This document shows positions 60,801 to 64,000 of a DNA stretch of 64,000 nucleotides, in pieces. The notes beneath the pieces are model-generated. The model saw only the letters and a list, made by a program, of their open reading frames with translations, was not told the DNA's origin and did not search any database. Origin of the DNA: Ophthalmolycus amberensis. Taxonomy: Eukaryota > Chordata > Actinopteri > Perciformes > Zoarcidae. The number at the start of each line of letters is the position of its first letter. Position 1 is the stretch's first letter. Position numbers and translations under genes: made by a program. Location: contig JAFEUB010000965.1 in the NCBI GenBank assembly GCA_024529925.1, forward strand, positions 1,335,001 through 1,399,000, written 5' to 3'.

Positions 60801-63800
60801 ATCAACTAAAGTCACTCCAGCAATGACGTATCGCACCTCCATACAGTTGTGGAGCTCACAAGGGACAGATGACAGAAAGAATAGTCTATATCACAACAGA
60901 CGTCTCCTGACTTTTAGTCTCTAAAATGACTAAAGCGTCAAAAACAATCGATAGAATCTTTTTGTTAGAACTTCAAAAGAGATTTTCAGACTTTTTAAAG
61001 ATCATATTTTGGCAATTATATGATAAACACCTTTTATAAGACAGGGTACAGTTGAGAGGTAGACGGAAATAGAGCCGGGTATGACAGCAGCAAAAGGTAG
61101 ACATTACGGTTTGTGTCTTAACCACTCGGAGTTTTAATCTGCATATTAATGCACAGACACTTTAATCACCACTCTTCATCATTCACTACCAAAAAGACAG
61201 TCGCAGCCATCGTTTTGGATCAAATATACAAGGCGCCCTTCAGCTCCAGTACAGTAGGCAGTTTCCATGCATTTCTGTTTGCACAGTCTCCAAAAAACAA
61301 TTAATTTCTCCTTTCTGGGCTCAATTTGTATTCTGACTTGAGCTGTGCAGATTGTAAATGTTATCCTGGTAACAGCAGGACTTTTTCCGTGCCAATGAGT
61401 CGAGCTTGACTTCTCTCTTATGATAGACAACCTGCATGGTGGAATCACCTGCCGGGTTCTTACATAATATGTATTTATGTATGTACAAAATAAAAACGAA
61501 TCAAAGCGTAAAATAAAGAGCTGCTTCTGCTATTGAGCACCGACAGAGATACAAAGCCATTTTTTCTGCTGTGCTGTAATGTTGGTGGCACTGAGTGACG
61601 GGTCCAAACATCATCACAGTCACCCGGAACATTACCTGCCGTCGACATTGCAGATGTGGAGAGCAAAATCCCACTGTCAGCATATCAGCAAGTCCCCGCT
61701 ATGAATGCCATCTGGAGTGGCTTTATGCCCTTGCTTGTCTTATTTCTGTCACAAAAAAAAAGAACCGTTCAATTTCTGACGTCACATTTCAGATCTTGCT
61801 CGTTAACTTGAACCCCACTATTTTATATTTATTTTCATGACATTTGTATCGAGTTGCTGCACGCGGGCGGGAGGACAGCATCTCCTCCACCTACGATACC
61901 TTTGTGCCAAACCAGACAAACGGGCTGCAGCAGCAGCAGCTCATCGAGCTCCAGCTGAGGGTGAAGGCCAGTTCACTCACTGTGGACGGGGCCCTGGAGC
62001 GCTTCGGCGCGTGGCAGCGGGCTCAGAAGGGCATGGACGCCGTCCAGCAGGTATATATGGGACTATCGCACACTGTGATCGCACCCACACATGTGACTTG
62101 GAATGAATGAGCAATAGCCGGGGAACAAAAACCCGAATAAAACTATAACCATCTGTTGCTCATGCCATGCCAAGCTGCAAAGCAATCTACTCACAGGAGA
62201 GCACGAGGGGTACAAGCAAGCTGTCTACCTTAGAGGAAAGCAAAGGGCAGGAAAACACAGCGATGGCTCCACAGAGAGGAGAGATAGTGATGAAGAGCCT
62301 ACTTACCGATGGTTGTCTTGCACTCGGTACTTTCACAGTGCAAGAAGGGAACATGTGATTAAAGGCGTGGGCGGCGTGGCACCGTTTTGAGCTTCTGTGT
62401 GATGGCCAGAAAGAAAAATTGTATCCAGTGGTTCCCACGTTTAAGGATTGGACCCTTCCGAAGAGTCATAAGATGAAGATATAAGATGATACGGGAGAGG
62501 ACAGAAGAACACATTATTTTTTTGGTTTTGTATTGATATTTAGGACTTAACTTTTGCCATTGCAGTGTTTGTGCAATATTGATTATTTAACCTCTTTGGG
62601 ATTTAAAAAAGAAAACAAATGTGGGAAGTTACGAAGGGAAATGTCTCTTTATATCTAAAGGTAAAATCTGAGTCTGATAAATCACCAGATCTATTGGTCT
62701 ACTGTGTATAAATATGTAAATGTTAGTGGGATTAAAAGTTTTCCAGCAGACCTCCATGAAGGTATAAGATTTATGAGCAAACTGCAAAACTTTGATCGAT
62801 TCCTTTTCTCAGCCTGTGGAAACACGTCATCATATATGGAAATCTCATCATTTTAAATAAGTGGATGTGCGTCTGTCTAATACTGAAAGCACTGATCTTT
62901 GTCTCCGCAGGAGACATGTAGGGATCCGAGAGCCAGAACAGTCAAAGAGAACGGCGACACAGTCTATGGTAAATATTCCTCTTTCCTGGATGTGAGGGGT
63001 TTAAGCTGCGCCGTCATCACAGTGAGGCTTTCCTGGAACTTCAACTTCAAAATAAATAATATGCAGCTGGAACAAGTAGCCCCCTTACAGTATTAAACTG
63101 TATACTGTAAATGGCTCAGAAACTCTTCTCCCCCACCAGATAATATCAACAACGTTCATCACACGCCAAGTGAGTCTTTAAAAGCGTATCTCTGTGTGCG
63201 TGGAGGAGAAACCTGTGCTTGCATGCCTTTGTAGTCTCCCCAGTCCCAGTTGCAGTGGTGGGGGATTAATCCTCGGGGAAGTGTTATTTAATCAAATCCC
63301 AAGTGCCCTGTTTTGATCGAGTGACTTTCACTTGCACTAAATGGGAGTTTTTTTTTCATTTCTTCTACTGAACAATTCTCTGTTCAGCTGTGCATGTTGG
63401 ATCCTTTCCCTGCAGGTGTTACAGTGAGTGAAAGTCGGAGCCAAGCAGCGGAGTCTGAATGTTACAGCAAGCCACTTAAAGGACAGCTTGTGAGTTTGCT
63501 TTAGCGTGGGATAAATGTGTTAAGTGGACATGATACTGAATGTCTTTGAAGTTGAAACGGTCATGAAGTTTTAGTAAACAAACAATAATGCCGGACAAAC
63601 CAGTAACAAGTGTCCATCTGAATTGTTTCGCAGCAGAGTTTGTTCTCGAAAAGGTGATAAATGGTGAAGGTAAGACTGAAATCAATTCTATTCATAATTT
63701 CAGCTAAATTTCATCTTCACATTTATTCAAGCTTATAAATTGTCACTTTTTTTCATATTTGCAGGCCCCATCATCACTCTACACTACAGCGACTCTATTC

Positions 63801-63851
63801 TCCCACCAGATGTTTCACCACGCATTTACGAAGAGCTGTTTTTCACAGTAA
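48861..63851 (+). CDS. bank1: B-cell scaffold protein with ankyrin repeats 1 (spliced gene)
   Basis: The gene encodes a cytoplasmic adaptor of the Dof/BCAP/BANK group which, by family knowledge, links B-cell receptor kinases (Lyn) and PLC-gamma2 to calcium release. I assemble fifteen exons: 48861-48873, 49291-49686, 51119-51246, 51342-51486, 51576-51718, 52757-52871, 53513-53710, 58464-58527, 58773-58973, 60724-60786, 61854-62050, 62911-62968, 63140-63169, 63416-63489, 63765-63851. They give about 636 residues against about 785 in human, the shortfall being mainly in the middle. Domains in order are a TIR-like domain (exon 2), DBB domain (exons 3-5), ankyrin repeats (exons 6-7), a tyrosine-rich acidic segment with RPPAPTPRP (exons 8-9), YIIKVFQQK (exons 9-10) and a helical part ending in VQQ (exon 11). 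All junctions keep phase except for an apparent one-base shift inside exon 7. BANK1 is favoured over its relative PIK3AP1 by the RPPAPTPRP and TPYI.KVFQQK matches and by the ppp3ca neighbour. Confidence 0.9.
48874..49290 (+). other. bank1: bank1 intron 1
   Basis: A 417-bp intron between GTGAGC and CTTGTAG with no recognised feature. Confidence 0.65.
49291..49686 (+). CDS. bank1: bank1 coding exon 2 (TIR-like domain)
   Basis: The exon encodes 131 residues, from KQLLIIYEPEAEQWATYLHS through VLLCGVESLTPLLELVPLNG to EYLTIVTDIVGK. The IIYE..AE.WA.YL opening and CKLLVLS and VVVLLCGVESL strands match the N-terminal TIR-like domain of BANK1, which by family knowledge contacts TRAF6/MyD88-type partners. 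The acceptor is CTTGTAG; the donor is AAAAG/GTAGGG, leaving in phase 1. Confidence 0.94.
49687..51118 (+). other. bank1: bank1 intron 2
   Basis: Intronic sequence between GTAGGG and TTTGTAG. It contains a recognisable interspersed repeat at 50742-51000; I see nothing else. Confidence 0.7.
50742..51000 (+). mobile_element. Teleost interspersed repeat fragment (GAGGCTGATGGGAAT type)
   Basis: It starts ACAATGGAGGCTGATGGGAA, then has TCATTAGTTTTGCAGGTATT and AGTCATAAACCA, then GGATCACCAAAGTTCATCC and AAATTTCATGGCGACGCAAA. I recognise these words as a repeat very common in percomorph fish genomes, usually found with the GCTAGCATGGCTGTAG-type segment seen at 56472. Autonomy and class are unknown to me. 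Confidence 0.6.
51119..51246 (+). CDS. bank1: bank1 coding exon 3
   Basis: The exon encodes VLAAANVNPLTHEQLGSEQK through NIVVVPSRVPCR, the linker into the DBB domain; VVVPSRVPC matches VVLPTEIPC of mammals as I recall it. The acceptor is TTTGTAG; the donor is AGG/GTGAGA, leaving in phase 0. The following intron is only 95 bp. Confidence 0.9.
51342..51486 (+). CDS. bank1: bank1 coding exon 4 (DBB domain)
   Basis: The exon encodes SSTEVFILLKNESAGSDAEV through EFTGENQTLRVKPACWNERI and LCVNAP. The VFILLKNE...VEVEFTGEN...RVKPA.WN pattern is the immunoglobulin-like transcription-factor-type fold of the DBB (Dof/BCAP/BANK) domain. It leaves in phase 1; the next intron is only 89 bp. Confidence 0.94.
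51576..51718 (+). CDS. bank1: bank1 coding exon 5 (DBB domain end)
   Basis: The exon encodes FPAGNVRVTVYSSGVPLSKA through MEEITSLLERAADPVDFMCQ. FPAGNV.V.VY..G matches the end of the DBB domain closely. The acceptor is TTGCAG; the donor is CAG/GTAAAG, leaving in phase 0. Confidence 0.94.
51719..52756 (+). other. bank1: bank1 intron 5
   Basis: Intronic sequence between GTAAAG and TTCCAG. I see no repeat or extra exon. Confidence 0.65.
52757..52871 (+). CDS. bank1: bank1 coding exon 6
   Basis: The exon encodes ALQESSVEKLDQKLSSMLLA then GMPGRGFQRLHCENTPGR, a helical lead-in to the ankyrin repeats; the EKLD..L.S.L pattern recurs in mammalian BANK1 and BCAP. The acceptor is TTCCAG; the donor is AAGAG/GTACAG, leaving in phase 1. 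Confidence 0.9.
52872..53512 (+). other. bank1: bank1 intron 6
   Basis: Intronic sequence between GTACAG and AATCAG, with a 15-nt poly-A run near 53340. Nothing else is recognised. Confidence 0.65.
53513..53710 (+). CDS. bank1: bank1 coding exon 7 (ankyrin repeats) with apparent frameshift
   Basis: The frame continuing from exon 6 reads ELHHADAPSLLHFAARYGFK then SVSSLLLLCPGA, a clear ankyrin helix pair, but meets a TGA at 53653-53655. The second repeat, ANRHGQTPSEIAKSHGHTEL then HVLLKETL, is readable only in the next frame, which then joins exon 8 correctly at CTG/GTAACT. The switch lies around 53601-53630 and amounts to one extra base (or two missing). No intron can be fitted there. This is either an assembly error or a real inactivating change. 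Confidence 0.8.
53711..58463 (+). other. bank1: bank1 intron 7 (4.75 kb)
   Basis: The largest bank1 intron lies between GTAACT and TTGCAG. It holds C-runs (54245-54262, 55560-55575), a repeat fragment at 56472-56670 and a short TA tract near 57697. In mammals this part of the protein is encoded by more sequence; I could not find extra exons, but one might be missed. Confidence 0.6.
56472..56670 (+). mobile_element. Teleost interspersed repeat fragment (TTAGCATGCTAA / GCTAGCATGGCTGTAG type)
   Basis: It reads GTTCAGCTGTGCTTTGAGTT, CGCTAATTAGCAAATATTAG, CATGCTAAATAATAAG, then CCTGCTAAACACCAGCATGT and GGAGCTGCTAGCATGGCTGT. This is a familiar high-copy fish repeat with self-complementary TTAGCATGCTAA cores. 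It probably belongs to the same composite family as 50742-51000. Confidence 0.6.
58464..58527 (+). CDS. bank1: bank1 coding exon 8
   Basis: The exon encodes NMFGSDEDDGDAGLYEMMCA A, a short acidic segment with a possible phosphotyrosine site (LYEMM). The acceptor is TTGCAG; the donor is GCAG/GTGAGT, leaving in phase 1. Phases fit the second frame of exon 7 and exon 9. In mammals this region is much longer. Confidence 0.8.
58773..58973 (+). CDS. bank1: bank1 coding exon 9 (tandem tyrosines, proline-rich)
   Basis: The exon encodes IPSTAQPREDHGEGEDENIY, APLGASDEYDTILNSTKAVD and IASRPPAPTPRPEITVEEDR, ending TPYIIK. It has paired tyrosines ENIYAPL and EYDTIL and the proline motif RPPAPTPRP, all matching the corresponding part of BANK1 (Src-family phosphorylation and SH2/SH3 docking by family knowledge). 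The acceptor GCATTAG has a weak polypyrimidine tract; the donor is AAAG/GTAACT. Confidence 0.93.
58974..60723 (+). other. bank1: bank1 intron 9
   Basis: Intronic sequence between GTAACT and TTTACAG, with C- and G-runs near 59209 and 59911. An open stretch near 59715-59969 has no recognisable domain and is not in phase with the neighbours. Confidence 0.6.
60724..60786 (+). CDS. bank1: bank1 coding exon 10
   Basis: The exon encodes VFQQKTTPQSDADLYSLPTK Q (first residue from the split codon), matching the VFQQK...QSD...LPKKQ segment of BANK1. The acceptor is TTTTACAG; the donor is CAAG/GTGAGT; both sides are phase 1. Confidence 0.92.
60787..61853 (+). other. bank1: bank1 intron 10
   Basis: Intronic sequence between GTGAGT and ATCGAG. 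I see no repeat or gene in it. Confidence 0.6.
61854..62050 (+). CDS. bank1: bank1 coding exon 11 (helical segment)
   Basis: The exon encodes AARGREDSISSTYDTFVPNQ, then TNGLQQQQLIELQLRVKASS and LTVDGALERFGAWQRAQKGM, ending DAVQQ. The LI.LQ..VK......ALE.F..WQ....G pattern matches the C-terminal helical region of BANK1/BCAP. A run of four CAG codons gives QQQQ. The acceptor (ATCGAG) is atypical but fits phase; the donor is CAG/GTATAT. Confidence 0.9.
62051..62910 (+). other. bank1: bank1 intron 11
   Basis: Intronic sequence between GTATAT and CCGCAG. I see no repeat or gene in it. Confidence 0.6.
62911..62968 (+). CDS. bank1: bank1 coding exon 12
   Basis: The exon encodes ETCRDPRARTVKENGDTVY, with strong splice sites (CTCCGCAG, ATG/GTAAAT) and correct phase. 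DTVY resembles the ENVY tyrosine site of mammals. Assigned mainly by splice phase and position. Confidence 0.75.
63140..63169 (+). CDS. bank1: bank1 coding exon 13 (30 nt)
   Basis: This micro-exon encodes DNINNVHHTP with its flanking split codons. The acceptor is CCCCCACCAG; the donor is CCAA/GTGAGT. NVHHTP resembles VHHP of mammals. Phase fits both neighbours. Confidence 0.65.
63416..63489 (+). CDS. bank1: bank1 coding exon 14
   Basis: The exon encodes VTVSESRSQAAESECYSKPL KGQL (one residue split at the start). The acceptor is CCCTGCAG; the donor is CTT/GTGAGT, leaving in phase 0. Similarity to mammals is weak here, so the assignment rests on splice signals and phase. Confidence 0.65.
63765..63851 (+). 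CDS. bank1: bank1 possible terminal exon
   Basis: After a TTTGCAG acceptor the phase-0 frame reads APSSLYTTATLFSHQMFHHA FTKSCFSQ and stops at TAA 63849-63851. A competing short terminal exon at 63634-63657 would read QSLFSKR and stop at TGA, also after a good acceptor (TTTCGCAG). Neither is clearly conserved, and no AATAAA lies between here and the window end. Confidence 0.4.
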   Translation, partial: APSSLYTTATLFSHQMFHHAFTKSCFSQ

Positions 63852-64000
63852 TAGGAGAGTAATGACAGAATTGTTTTTATATAGTTTGTTCATCAGTAAT
63901 GTACAATATGTGTGACGTTACCTTTGTAAGCAAATGTACATCTTCAGAATCAATTTCTTAATTTTGTAAAATGTCTCATGAAATTTTTCCATGTCAACAA

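Noticed and set aside
48861..63851. PIK3AP1 (BCAP) as the identity of the plus-strand gene
   Set aside because: It shares the TIR, DBB and ankyrin layout, but RPPAPTPRP, TPYI.KVFQQK and the ppp3ca neighbourhood point to BANK1.
1..64000. CRISPR arrays, operons, prophage or plasmid features
   Set aside because: The window is intron-rich vertebrate DNA; the tandem repeats seen are microsatellites and minisatellites without spacer structure.

Overview
The window is vertebrate genomic DNA, most likely from a teleost fish. The evidence is spliced genes with GT..AG introns, some introns under 100 bp, abundant dinucleotide microsatellites, and interspersed repeats of kinds familiar from fish genomes. 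There is no bacterial, phage or plasmid organisation, and no CRISPR array, rRNA or recognisable tRNA. The species cannot be named from the sequence alone.

Two protein-coding genes lie head to head. Positions 1-45996 on the minus strand hold the first eight coding exons of the calcineurin catalytic subunit gene (best call ppp3ca). The exons run from the start codon near 45996 down to 3688; the last third of the protein (calcineurin B-binding helix, calmodulin-binding and autoinhibitory segments) lies beyond position 1. The eight exons join in phase without a stop and carry all six expected metal ligands. Positions 48861-63851 on the plus strand hold bank1, the B-cell scaffold protein with ankyrin repeats, as about fifteen small exons encoding roughly 636 residues: a TIR-like domain, a DBB domain, ankyrin repeats, a tyrosine/proline-rich segment and a short helical C-terminal part. 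The PPP3CA(-)/BANK1(+) head-to-head neighbourhood is also that of human 4q24, which supports both names. Both proteins act in calcium signalling of lymphocytes.

Layout: 1-3687 is intron 8 of ppp3ca, with a roughly 320-bp (TCC)n tract; 3688-10063 holds exons 8 to 3; 10064-19884 is intron 2, whose exon-proximal end is a hAT-like transposon with a ZBED-type relic; 19885-20085 is exon 2; 20086-45929 is the 25.8-kb intron 1 with microsatellites, a 21-bp minisatellite and transposon fragments but no gene I can support; 45930-45996 is exon 1, with a GC box and an inverted CCAAT box about 300 bp upstream; 46000-48860 is the intergenic interval, containing a degenerate minisatellite and a 400-bp solo LTR with intact 5-bp target duplications; 48861-63851 is bank1; 63852-64000 is its 3' flank.

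Points most worth checking: an apparent one-base frameshift inside the bank1 ankyrin exon; the solo LTR only 264 bp upstream of the bank1 start codon in the same orientation; a transposon end about 20 bp from the exon 2 splice donor of ppp3ca; a poly-C tract serving as the polypyrimidine tract of ppp3ca exon 5; and unusually many long poly-G/poly-C runs. I found no new multi-gene system.
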